Below, in pieces: positions 1 to 8,678 of a stretch of 10,055 bases of DNA. The notes under the pieces are model-generated. The model was not told where the DNA came from. It made no database searches and worked only from the letters and a program-made list of their open reading frames with translations. Source of the stretch: Monoraphidium neglectum (Eukaryota; Chlorophyta; Chlorophyceae; Sphaeropleales; Selenastraceae); NCBI RefSeq assembly GCF_000611645.1, contig NW_014011422.1, forward strand, positions 1 to 10,055, in the 5' to 3' direction. The number at the start of each line of letters is the position of its first letter. The stretch's first letter is position 1. The position numbers and the translations under genes were made by a program.

Positions 1-250
1 GTTGGGGGAGGGCGGGGCCGTAGCATGGGCTGAGGGAGGCGGCTGCGACTGAATGCTAGCCGCCGGTTCCTGCAGAGACAGGCCTGCATCCTTGCCTGCT
101 TTGTGGCTACGGTCTACAAATTTCAAGGCATGCAACTGCTGAATTGGCCCCTTTACGCAGCGCACAGAATAAAATACTCAGCAGGCGCTAATGCGCATGG
201 TGGGTGAGGGCCGAGGGCAGCCGCTCAGGGCCTCGCGGTCGCCAGCGCAC

Positions 251-585
251 CTCTGCAAACGCGCCCCTCAGCTGCTCCCGCCGCGCCTCCAGCAGCTGGC
301 GGAGCAGCGCCGCGTCGCCGGCCTCGGCGGCGTCATGGAGCGCGCTGCGTCGTGGGGCGTGACGGGCGGCGCAACTAAGGTTGGGCCGGTGCCCCATGAC
401 AAGCATCGTGCGGGTGCCACTAGTTCGCTGGCCAGAGGCGAAAGAGACGGCGGTGCGCAGAGAGACACCTATTGCACGATCGACACCAAGGCTTTGCACA
501 GCCCCTTGGCTTGCGCCGACTGTTGCGCTCACAAGGAATCACCGCCGCCGGCTTCCTCGTCGCTGGTGTAGTCCTCACTGCTCAT
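251..585 (-). CDS. Ankyrin-repeat-like protein, 5' exons (partial, runs off left edge)
   Basis: Model: complement(join(251..374,533..585)), partial. The ATG at 585-583 opens an acidic N-terminus, MSSEDYTSDEEAGGGDS, which ends at a strong GTGAGC donor (532-527) in phase 2. The 158-nt intron ends CCTTAG at 375. The second exon encodes CAARHAPRR and then ALHDAAEAGDAALLRQLLEA, a good match to the helix-turn-helix of an ankyrin repeat (consensus xALHxAAxxGxxxxVxxLLExG). It ends at GTGCGC (250-245), in phase 0. Ankyrin repeats are protein-binding modules, so the partner and function cannot be told from one repeat. The next exon is not resolved: a possible CTCTGCAG acceptor at 70-77 would open a Pro/Ser-rich frame (1-69) that does not look like ankyrin. 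It is divergent from the CUE gene. Seen: start, splice signals and repeat motif. Inferred: that this is a real two-exon gene start. An unspliced 114-aa frame over 188-532 starts with GTG and lacks the acidic start, so I prefer the spliced model. Confidence 0.6.
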
Positions 586-1043
586 GGCTCCACTGCCCCC
601 CGCCACGCCAGCACGTGATCGCAGTGAGATTTTCTGCAAAGCCCTCTTGGCACCTGGCTGCTGCTAGATCAACTGATCTGGTGGTGCTTGTGCACAGGAG
701 CTGCAAGGCTTAACAACACATATACATGCAGTTAGACGAGTGACATATTGCATTTGCACAAGAAGCTTCGGCAAAGTAAAGCTGACTGTTATGGGGAGTG
801 GCAGTGGGAGTGTCGCAGAGGCAGAGAGCAAAGGTCCTTGTCGAAGGCCGCAACGTTTACCATAGTACCATCATCAAAAAACCCATCGCTGGTCGAATAT
901 CGCCAACGAGCCCCACAACAGCTTCCCCTCATCCACCTCACCCGTGGCTTGTGCTCGCACGGCGGCCCTTCCCGCTCTGCAAGAGAAAGGAAGCGCCCTC
1001 CGTCTACGGAGGCGCTGCCTGCCTGCAGGCGGGCAGAACAGGA
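586..1043. promoter_or_regulatory. Divergent intergenic region, probable shared promoter and 5'UTRs
   Basis: About 458 bp separate the minus-strand ATG at 585 from the plus-strand ATG at 1044, so both 5'UTRs and core promoters must lie here. The least GC-rich stretch is about 700-760 (ATATACAT at 719, ACATATTGC at 743), which could mark a nucleosome-depleted core, but I see no convincing TATA box or known operator. The plus-strand frame upstream of 1044 is open back to about 798 but contains no ATG, so I treat it as 5'UTR. Confidence 0.5.
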
Positions 1044-1553
1044 ATGTCAGTGCAGGCGCTTTCCCCCTATTCGGGCTCCAAGCGTCTCTTCGGCGAGGAC
1101 CCTGAGGACATCGATTCTCCCTGTGATAGAGGACAGGGCAAAAGGAGTCGATTCTTGAGCGGCAGCCCCTCGGGGCGCTGCTCAGGGTCTTCCTCGTCGT
1201 TCCAGGCGGTCCACCCGGCTACGCTCGAGGCCCTGAAGGGCCTGTTTCCCGGTATGGACGACCAGGTGCGCTGGAAGATTTCGTCGGTCCAGGGGCTCGT
1301 GCAACAAGGGGTGTCAGAGGGCTGTGGCATGCGCCGCGGTCGCACGCGCTGCACAGTCACGGGCTTGGTCGGTGCGCATGCTTTGGCAAAGCACCTGGCG
1401 GTGCTCAACCGGCAGCCTTTTCTCATCATGCAGCGCCTTGATCCTTAACTATTTGCAGGCGGTCACAGCGGTGCTGGCGGAGTGCGGCAATGATATTGAC
1501 GCGGCTATTCGCCGGCTCAACCAGCTGCGTATTGTGACTGTCGACGCGGCGAC

Positions 1554-1590
<37 letters not shown>

Positions 1591-2169
1591 CAGCAGGCAC
1601 AGCAGCCCAACAGCTCGGCTGCACCTCAGCAGCAGCAGCAACAACAACAGTCGCGTCAGCAGCAACAGCAGCAGCAGCAGCAGCAGCAGCAAGCGTCGGC
1701 CCCCGCCGCCGCTTCCCCCACCGCGGCCGCAGTGGCCACGCAGGGTCAGGCCAGCCCCAGCGGCCCGCAGACCGCCGACCAGTGGGTCGACGCGCTGGTG
1801 GGCGAGATGGCGGCGGCGACAAACATCCCCGACGCCCGGTCGCGCGCGGCCAAGCTGCTCACCTCGTTCGAGCAGTTTGTCGGCGCCCGCGTCGCGTCGC
1901 AGGAGCGCGCCGGCGCCGCGGCGCCGCAGGCGCAGGAGGCGCTGCGGGAGAACGCAATCCTGAAGCGCGCGGTGCAGATCCAGAACGCGCGCATACAGGA
2001 GGCAGCGGCCAAGGAGCACGAGCTGGCGGCGCTGAAGCAGGTGGTGGCGCAGTACCAAGAGCGGCTGCGCCACCTGGAGCTGTCCAACTACTCGCTGGCG
2101 CTCCACCTGCAGAAGGCCACCGGCGACGCCCCCGTCGCGCCGGGGCACCGGCCGCCGGACGTGTACTGA
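1044..2169 (+). CDS. CUE-domain (ubiquitin-binding) coiled-coil protein with polyglutamine insert
   Basis: Model: join(1044..1265,1459..2169), 310 aa. Exon 1 ends at CAG/GTGCGC in phase 0. The 193-nt intron ends CTTAAC...TTTGCAG, with a good branch site at 1444-1449. The splice joins GLFPGMDDQ to AVTAVLAECGNDIDAAIRRL, restoring a CUE domain (residues ~58-99) with the family FP and the C-terminal di-/tri-hydrophobic helix. CUE domains bind ubiquitin. After it come three Gln runs of 11, 8 and 12 (residues 107-152), an Ala/Ser-rich linker, a helix around DQWVDALVGEM (181-191) and a long coiled coil (230-293) with the hallmark ENAILKRAV, then HLELSNYSLALHL, ending in PPDVY. Order and motifs resemble, from memory, the land-plant CUE protein typified by Arabidopsis At5g32440, including the short N-terminal SKRLFGED segment; those proteins lack such long Gln runs. 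The start is the first in-frame ATG, and upstream frame starts are GTG only. No signal peptide or membrane helix, so probably nuclear or cytosolic. The exact cellular role of this family is not established. Confidence 0.93.
1555..1692 (+). repeat. CAG/CAA trinucleotide repeats encoding polyglutamine
   Basis: Three in-frame runs: 1555-1587 (10 CAG then CAA, 11 Gln), 1627-1650 (CAG x4, CAA x3, CAG, 8 Gln) and 1657-1692 (mostly CAG with CAA interruptions, 12 Gln). They are separated by short Gly/Ala/Asn/Ser and Ser-Arg spacers. The first run is nearly pure CAG and is the likeliest to vary in length between strains. All lie between the CUE domain and the coiled coil, a position that should tolerate length change. 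Confidence 0.95.
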
Positions 2170-2600
2170 TCTGTGCGGGGCCGACACCGGCGGCAGCCAC
2201 AAACGCTTCCTGCTCCACGGGGCTTGCGGCGTTGCCCGCGCCATGGGTCAAGCCGGGGTCTTGGGTTTGAGAGTTTTTGGCCTTTCATAAGCTAGCCGCC
2301 TTGATGCTCGCTGCCGCTGTGGCTGCGAGGCGGCCGGCGGCAGCTGCGGTGGCAGTGGCGGGATGTGCCCCGCTCCGCCCCGCGCAGGGCGCCATTTTCG
2401 CCCCAGCTGCGGTGCACCGCGGCCCCCCACCTCCCCCCTGCTCTTTTCTTCAGCTCGGCTGATTTCTCCCGAGCATCGGCCTGCAGGGCCACCGCGCGTG
2501 CCCCCATGATTGCGCCAGCCCGCGCCGCACACAGCGGTGGGCCCATGGAACCCAGAATGTACTTTAACCTTTTGTCTGAAAAATGTAACCATACTCAGTG
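2170..2600 (+). other. 3'UTR of the CUE-domain gene
   Basis: GC-rich, non-coding by the criteria I can apply: frames are short and none carries a recognisable motif. It begins at the TGA (2167-2169) and probably ends just past the TGTAA at 2584. Short open frames on both strands here look like the by-product of high GC content. Confidence 0.6.
2584..2588 (+). terminator. TGTAA polyadenylation signal of the CUE-domain gene
   Basis: TGTAA is the dominant near-upstream poly(A) signal in chlorophyte algae, usually 10-20 nt before the cleavage site. This is the first TGTAA on the plus strand after the stop codon at 2169, about 415 nt downstream, in a locally AT-richer stretch (TCTGAAAAATGTAACC). 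Cleavage would fall near 2600. Confidence 0.6.
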
Positions 2601-3244
2601 ATGAAGGCCTCAATGATGACATAGGGGCTTCTCTATCAATTCAGCATCGTCCCCTAGATTTGTCATTTCGTCATGCCCACTTCAAATCTTTGCTGGGGAG
2701 CGAGGGACTGCAGAGGCAAGTGTGCGGCCGCCTGCGAGCTGTGGCGTCTGCATCACTCCAGCCTACTCTCTAGCACTGCCGCGCACGATCTCGCAAAGCT
2801 GATGAGGTGGTGCTTGTGACTTGCAGCGATCGGCAGTCAGCGCCACGGAGGGTGCGCCCTGGGCATCCGCACCCACCAACAGCACACTGCCCGGAATCCC
2901 AGTGCTAGCTGATGCCGATCGGCGCGGTGCTTGTCGGTCGTTCTCGATTACAGAGTTTTTCCATACACCCTTATATGATGCTCTGACAATTCTGTGCTCC
3001 CTGCGTGTGTACCGTGCTCGGGCACACCCTCGCACCGAGCCTCTTGGGGAGGCAGTCTCATGAGCGTTTCGGATTTTCTCGGGATCACTCAGTGGAATCA
3101 ACGAGTTGAATGCGACGCGTGCTTTTGCATATTTTGATCGCACGACACCTAGACCACGGGACGACACAGCCTCCCACCCAGCGTCAAGCCCATTAGCGCG
3201 CGCCTGTGATTGCTGTGGCAGGCATTCAGGCACCGGTATCATCG
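2601..3244. promoter_or_regulatory. Intergenic region and probable promoter/5'UTR of the bestrophin gene
   Basis: About 645 bp between the probable poly(A) site of the CUE gene and the ATG at 3245. Composition is lower in GC than the flanking exons. TTATATGA at 2971-2978 is the only TATA-like site I see, about 270 nt before the ATG; it is a weak candidate. The open frames here, including a 159-codon minus-strand frame, carry no recognised motif. Confidence 0.45.
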
Positions 3245-5905
3245 ATGCACACGCCTCAACGGCTGCAAGGGCCTGGAGGCGGTCTGAGGTCGCTGCTGCC
3301 GCCGACGCGCCACCAGCGACGCTCGCCGCGCTGCACTTGCCAGGGCGCGCAGCTCCGGCATGGCGACCTGCCGCGCGGCGTGGTGGTCTCGGCTGCGCTC
3401 AATGGAACGCCTCCCGGGGGAGGAATGGCGCGGCGGTTCTGGGACGACGACGGCAGCGAGGGCAGCGGGGCGCAGCATGGGGGCCCCAGCCACGCCGCGT
3501 GGAACGAGACGGATGAGAGCCGGGCCTACAGGCGGACGTCATTCACGTGGAGGGACTGGAGGAAGCACCGCAGCGTGGGTGGCGATGGGCGGCGAGGGGC
3601 GGGGCAGGGAAGATGAGGGAATATGGGGCGCGCCGCAGGTGCCATGCCGGGGTGCTGCCTTGCCGCATGGTTGGCGAGGACGGGGCCGAGCGGCCGTATG
3701 CTGCACTTGCTGCTGGCCTTTGCACGGGGTGCCGAGCGGCGCTTGCGGAGGCAGCAGCAGCAGCACCGCCGGCAGCAGCAAGTGTATCGGAGGCGGCAGC
3801 TGCAGGCGCAGCGCCGGCGGCCGCAGCGGCAGTTTGCCGGAACTGCGGCAGGTGCTCGCCAACAGCTCCAAGTCGCCAGTGGCAGTATGCAGCTCAAACC
3901 CGCCCCGGGGACCCTACAGTGGCGCCGGCAGCCCGGGGCGGTGCAGAGCGCCCATCGCCCCTTGGCTGTGTCTTGTGGTAAACCTGATAGCGGGCACCCT
4001 CATCTCATGCCTCATGCCATTGCAGTCGCGGCGGTACCTTTACCACCTCAGCACCATCAAAAAGTGAGCGGCGGACGGGGTCTGAACTGAGGCTCTAGCC
4101 ATGCAAGCAACACGACCGCTGCGGCAGCTGACGTGCTCATGATCGTGCTGTGCGGATCTGGCTGCATCTCTCTTGACTGCCGCCGCCCCTGACCCCCTGC
4201 TGAATGGTTGTGCGTTTCCGCGCGCAGCTCCCGCATCGTGAGGGGTCTCCTGCGGCCGGTGATGGTCATCGTTGCCGTCGCCACAGGTGGGCACGTCCAC
4301 AGGGCGGGCAAGCAGCAAGCAAAGGGGTGATGCCATGACGTCTGCAGTGCTGCTTGGGTGTGCCACTGCGCGCTTTGCAACCGTTTCGGGGCGCGCCGCT
4401 GCGGCGGGTGCGGGTGTGCAATCCGCGCGGTAGCAAGCGCAAGTGGGGGAGGGGGGTTTGGCGTGAAGAGTGGCAACTATTGGCGGGGCCCGGCTCGGCC
4501 CACCGCACTTTGCTCCGAGTCGTTCCCAGGCGACCCCCGCCCACACACCTGTTGCATCCCTGCCGCCGCGCTCCGCGCTCGCCGCCGCCCCCAGCCGTCT
4601 GCTCCTACCACACGATCTTCGCGCTGCGCTGGCTGCCGGCCTTCATGCCGGCGCTGCCCCTGGTGCCCATTGAGCCCTTCCAGCTCACGAGCTTCGCCCT
4701 GGTGAGACGCGCAGGCAGAGGCTTGGGAATGCGCCCAGCACACGCGTCCCGGCGCCGCCCGCGGCAGTCAGCGCTCGTCGCACGGGGCGCGGGGCAGCGG
4801 CTTGGCCTGGCGAGGGGCCCAGCGCACGCGGTACATCGCTACGCGCGACTGTATGGGCGCTCACGGCAGGGCTGGCCCGGCCGCACCTGACTGAGCGGTG
4901 CTGCGGGCGACCTGGCTGCATGACATCAGCTGGCGTCACGCGGTCCTGGACCAGCCGGTAACAGCACGCACCGCGCGCGATGCTCACGGCCGTCGCAGGC
5001 GCTGCTGCTGGTATTCCGCACCAACGGCGCCTACCAGCGGTGGCACGAGGCGCGCTGCGTGTTCGGCAGGATCGCTGATTCAGCGCGCGACATCTGGCGG
5101 CAGGTGGGGCGCTGCGCAGGGCATGCTAATTCAATTGTTTCCGAAAAGGGGGGGAGAGGGGTCATGCCACCAAATCCCCCACAGGTCGGCATTGCTGGCC
5201 TCTTGGCTCATGCGTCTCCCGCCGCGTCCCGGACGCAACACCTTCCACCCGCACGCCGCGACAGCCCAGCGCCTCGGCCCCTCTCTGTCACGCGCGCCGC
5301 ACATGCTGCGCCCCGAATCGCCCTTGCTTGGGGCCTTCCCGACTGGACCCCTTCCACGACCCTCGCAAATCGCTGCCCATCCAAACAAAGGTGCTGGCAG
5401 TGTTCCCGCGCGACCGCCCCGAGGCGCGCGCCATGCTGGGGCGCTGGCTGGTGGCCTACACCTTTGCCTGCAAGTGGGCGCTGCGGGAGGAGGGGCGGCA
5501 GCGCGCTGACCTGGAGGGGTGGCTGGAGCCGCGGGAGCTAGATGGGCTGGTGCGCAGCAGCGGCCCCCGGCTACAGGGGCGGCGGGCTAGGGCGGGGTAG
5601 GGGTTGAGCGGTGGTCGTCTGAGCGGTGCTGACTTGCCTCGGTGCTGGCCTGTATGATTCGGGGGCCCTGTCGGCGGTTGTAAGAGCACAGGCGTTCGTG
5701 CGTGCGTGCGCTGCGGGTGCGATGACGAGGGGCAGTTGACAGAGCAAAGGCCTCACAGCCGCACCTGTGATGATGAGGGTGGCAGGCTTCTCACCACTGT
5801 CATGGAGAAGGCACTTGTTATACATACATTCTCACGCATGCTCACACATGCGCGATGCACGCATGCGCACGCATTCACGGAGGCGCGTGCGGACATACGC
5901 ACGTG

Positions 5906-5939
<34 letters not shown>

Positions 5940-7484
5940 CACACAATTTCCCACCCTTTCACTCGTCCCCAGATGGCGGCGCGTGACCCTCCGCACTATG
6001 CGATGCTGGTGATGAGTCATGTGCTCAAGAACAACCTGTCAGGGCAGCAGCTGGTCATGCTCATGCATGAAATGTGAGGCGCAGAGGATCACGTATGTGT
6101 ATGTGTGTCTGTCTGTGGTGGGCAGTAAGGGGCCCAGGGGTCTGCCCGGCGTTTGTCATGTTGCGGCGGCTGCAGGCGGAGCCAAGCATATGCCTGTGTT
6201 CGGTGATCTGCACCCGCACCGGAGCTTGCTGCTGGACGCTGCGCCCGCACGGCGGCTTCGAGATTACGCACGCTTGCGCATCCAGCTGCTGCGACCGCCC
6301 TCATCGACCCTGCCTGACCCCCCTCACTCCACCCCCCCTCCAAAATCCCATGCATCCCCCCTTACCATCTCGCCCAGTGGTTCCATGATGTACAGTTTGT
6401 CATCATGCACCCGCATCCTCACGACGCCCATACCGCTGTCGTACACGGTGCGCCCCCTCGCCCCCGCACCCTTGCCCCCGAGCGCCGCCGCGGGCAACGG
6501 CAGCTGTGTAGGGGTTTGACTTGGCCTCCCTGTGCGGGGCTTCTTGACCGCGCCGCAGCTTCCTTCAGAGAGCATATGCCCGCCTGCCAAGTTTTGCGGC
6601 CGAGCCCGCCGTCTTGTCAGGTCGCCACGTACTGGTGCTCCCAGCAGCTGTTCTCACCCTGCAATGCACCCGCCCCGCCCCGCGCCCCCCGCAGCGCCAC
6701 ACGACGCGCTTCATGGCGCTGTGGCTGCTGCTGCTGCCGCTGGCGCTCTGGGCCAAGTGCGGATGGGGCTGCGTGCCCGCGGCGGCGCTGGTCAGCCTCG
6801 CGCTGCTCACCATAGAGGTGCGCGTGCCACGCCTGTGCGCAGGCTCCGCCTTGGCAGCCCAAGCCTTGAGGCAGGGGGCCCCGCCGGGCCGGAGCGCGCC
6901 TGCTGGGGCTGCGGCACGGGCCCTGCCCCAGCACACGCCTGCAGCCCGCCGAGAAATCCCACTTCTGCCCCTGCGCGACGGCGTCCCGCATCAGTAATTC
7001 AAGCCGAATACAACCTCTTCAACTGCTCGATCCTCCTCCTTTCACAAATCGTTTCGAATCCGCCTTTCCCGCTCTTTCTTGAAAGGCTATCGGGGTCAGC
7101 CTGGAGGAGCCCTTCTCAATCCTGGCGCTGGAGCAGATCTGTGAGCGGCTGGGCACGGGCATAGCCAACCTCGCTGCGATGGACGACGACGCATACGCCG
7201 CCGCCCGCATGTACGCAGCGGAGTCGCTGCTGTCGTACCCCGCGGCCGCCGCGGCGGCGGGCGTCCCCGCACCCGCAGCGGCGGCGCCGGCCGAGCATGC
7301 GGCGGCGGACGGCGGGCACGGAGCGGCGGGCGACGCTGTTGGCGGCCACGCGCACGAGGTCGGCGGCGGGGCGCCGGCTTTGTACGTTTCGGCTGGCGCA
7401 GCGGCGGTGACGGCCACGGCGGCCGCAGCCGGCGGCGACGCCGGCGGTTCGCCGCTGCCCCTCGAGCCGGCGGCGCTGCGATGA
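3245..7484 (+). CDS. Bestrophin-like anion channel, probably chloroplast/thylakoid
   Basis: Model: join(3245..3574,4026..4063,4228..4286,4595..4701,4999..5103,5391..5549,5973..6073,6378..6447,6695..6817,7086..7484), 496 aa; intron phases 0,2,1,0,0,0,2,0,0 all close. Residues 1-~50 (Arg/Ser-rich, then GVVVSAAL) look like a chloroplast transit peptide. The bestrophin core follows: RRTSFTWRDWRKHRS (96-110), a first hydrophobic helix (~129-152), the pore-lining helix FQLTSFALALLLVFRTN (171-187) running into RTNGAYQRWHEAR (185-197), RWLVAYTFACKWALRE, TTPIPLSYT (315-323) joined to RHTTRF, two hydrophobic helices (~328-368) and LEEPFSILALEQICERL (370-386). These are landmarks of the plant/bacterial bestrophin-like family (UPF0187/VCCN type), which forms pentameric anion channels. 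In Arabidopsis VCCN1 passes chloride across thylakoids; in Chlamydomonas BST1-3 are linked to bicarbonate supply to the thylakoid lumen. Which anion this one carries cannot be told. The last ~100 residues are a low-complexity Ala/Gly tail. The ATG at 3245 is the first in-frame ATG, but its context is weak (T at -3), so an upstream exon is not excluded. Acceptors of exons 6 and 10 end AAAG rather than CAG. The largest introns are 451, 423, 308 and 304 nt. Confidence 0.92.
5550..5972 (+). other. Microsatellite-rich intron 6 of the bestrophin gene
   Basis: A 423-nt intron with a GTGCGC donor and a CCCCAG acceptor. It is packed with short alternating purine-pyrimidine motifs: a GTGCG cluster near 5698-5720, CATG/GCAC-rich sequence from about 5820 to 5905, then the CA repeat. 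No coding potential is evident. Confidence 0.8.
5906..5945 (+). repeat. (CA)n microsatellite in intron 6 of the bestrophin gene
   Basis: About 20 CA units with one interruption (ACAAAC near 5922). It ends 27 nt before the exon 7 acceptor at 5972, separated from it by a pyrimidine-rich stretch. The 31 nt of 5893-5923 alternate purine and pyrimidine without a break. Confidence 0.95.
7196..7484 (+). other. Ala/Gly-rich low-complexity C-terminal tail of the bestrophin-like protein
   Basis: After the conserved bestrophin end (about AAMDDD) the reading frame carries roughly 95 residues dominated by Ala, Gly, Pro and His, with a hydrophobic alanine block (PAAAAAAGVPAPAAAAP) and a second near ALYVSAGAAAVTATAAAAGG. 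It reads as disordered or weakly helical and carries no domain I recognise. The underlying DNA is a GCG/GGC-rich repeat-like stretch. Confidence 0.8.
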
Positions 7485-8230
7485 CATCACCGGCGAGTGC
7501 GACCGCGGCCGGCGTCGCCCGCCCTGATGAACCGGGAATTTACAGCACTCTGTCGATCGGCCTGAACCATACAGTTGGACTGTACTGTGGGCTCAACAAC
7601 TTCCTCGCTGGCCACTATCGGCCTGTGTGACTTTACAGACAACGTTCGGGTGTTTTGTGTGAGAAGTTGCTTTGCACAAAGACAGGGTGCCAGCGGGGCA
7701 GCTGTTATGTGGTTTGGCGGGTGCGCAGGGGTCGTGGTGTGGTGTTTGGTGTCCTGCTGTTTGACCCAGTCATGAGGTTTGGTGAAGGCTGTCATTGGCT
7801 GATCGCTCCACATTGAGTGCTGCCTGCCGCGCATGCAATAGTAGCGGCGCACGCTACCAATCCGTTTGTGTTCATCTTTGTCTTGTTTTGTGTCACCCTT
7901 GGCTGCCCAATTCATTTGTCAGGAATGGGGCAGCGGCCGCTCCTGTCTTGTGGCATTGTGCCGCCCCTTTCGTGAAGCATCATGTTGCTATCGTGGCTTT
8001 CGCGTGTGCACATATCCAGCTTCTGTTTGCATTTGTGCAGTGCATACGACCTGCGCACACGCGCATGCGTGCGTGTGCTCAACGCATGTCGGCTGACATC
8101 CTTATCGGTGCCAGCGTGTGGCCGTGCTGCTTTTGCTTGCGTACAGCACACAGGTGCCAGGGTTGTGCAGCCTCCTGCACTTTTGTGGCCTGCTCGCCTG
8201 CTGCAAGCTTGTAAGGACCACAGACCATGT
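7485..8230 (+). other. Probable 3'UTR of the bestrophin gene
   Basis: This region follows the TGA at 7482-7484. It has markedly lower GC content and many T-rich words (TTTGTGTTCATCTTTGTCTTG near 7865), unlike the exons. Several open frames occur on both strands (up to about 140 codons) but show no domain or splice-compatible motif. A transcript end near 8225 fits the TGTAA at 8210. Confidence 0.5.
8210..8214 (+). terminator. TGTAA polyadenylation signal, candidate for the bestrophin gene
   Basis: First TGTAA on the plus strand after the bestrophin stop codon, about 725 nt downstream (GCTTGTAAGG). The 3'UTR it implies is long but not out of range for green algae. Confidence 0.5.
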
Positions 8231-8656
8231 ATGTCGGGACCCAACGGGGCACCCATGCTGACAGTGCAAAACCTCCAGGATCCCATCATTGCAGCACAAG
8301 CACGCATCGCGATGCTTCTGGAGCACGTCAACAGGTGCATCTGGGTCCAGCGCCGTCTATCAGTAACAACAGGAGCCGGTGACTCCAGCGCGGTGCGCAG
8401 GGGACCATGAACTCAGGTCGGCACCAGCACAGCACAGCAGCTGGCCCAAAAGCAACCACTTCCAGCTACAGGCTTTGGAGTGCCACGGGTTGATGAAACC
8501 TGTTGCTACTTTGTTCACAATTGTAGAGGACACCCGAGTCTGCGAGCTCGTCAAGGGAACAGCTCAGTGGATTCCTTCTCTCGCATGCACGCGGGATATG
8601 GACAGCAGGAGGCCTTGAGTGAACCTTTACTTGATTCAAACACACTATCAACTTGA
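8231..8656 (+). other. Spacer with unassigned open frames; possible small spliced gene or 5' region of the cyclotransferase gene
   Basis: The ATG at 8231 opens a protein-like segment, SGPNGAPMLTVQNLQDPI followed by IAAQARIAMLLEHVN, before a possible donor AG/GTGCAT at 8335. The frame stops at 8408-8410, directly before CTCAG at 8412-8416, a possible acceptor. After that, two frames stay open: one to 8618 (which the phase-2 splice from 8334 would enter) and one to 8656 (ending SEPLLDSNTLST). I do not recognise either product. The next gene's ATG is only 23-60 nt beyond, leaving little room for a separate 3'UTR and promoter. The alternative is plain promoter and 5'UTR of the cyclotransferase gene. 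Confidence 0.25.
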
Positions 8657-8678
8657 TATTTTTCGAGGTGCCGGCGTC

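Noticed and set aside
1..69. Third exon of the ankyrin-like gene (Pro/Ser-rich frame on the minus strand)
   Set aside because: Several AG acceptors precede it and all leave open frames; the sequence is low-complexity and does not continue an ankyrin repeat, so no exon can be fixed.
798..1043. N-terminal extension of the CUE protein
   Set aside because: The frame is open but has only a GTG start and no ATG before 1044, while the protein starting at 1044 already matches the family's N-terminus.
1426..2244. 272-codon minus-strand open frame
   Set aside because: It is the antisense shadow of the CUE gene; its Leu runs are the complement of the polyglutamine CAG repeats, and it has no motif of its own.
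2763..3242. 159-codon minus-strand open frame upstream of the bestrophin gene
   Set aside because: No recognisable domain or signal, ordinary composition for a GC-rich spacer, and it abuts the well-supported plus-strand start. Without a homologue it is most likely chance.
3206..3244. Upstream GTG start (13 extra codons) for the bestrophin-like protein
   Set aside because: Nuclear genes initiate at ATG; the first in-frame ATG is 3245, and the added residues resemble nothing in the family.
3548..3574. Possible Rubisco-binding motif DWRKHR in the bestrophin-like protein
   Set aside because: The pattern [DN]W[RK]xx[LIVA] fails at the last residue (Arg), and the segment is part of the conserved family motif before the first helix.
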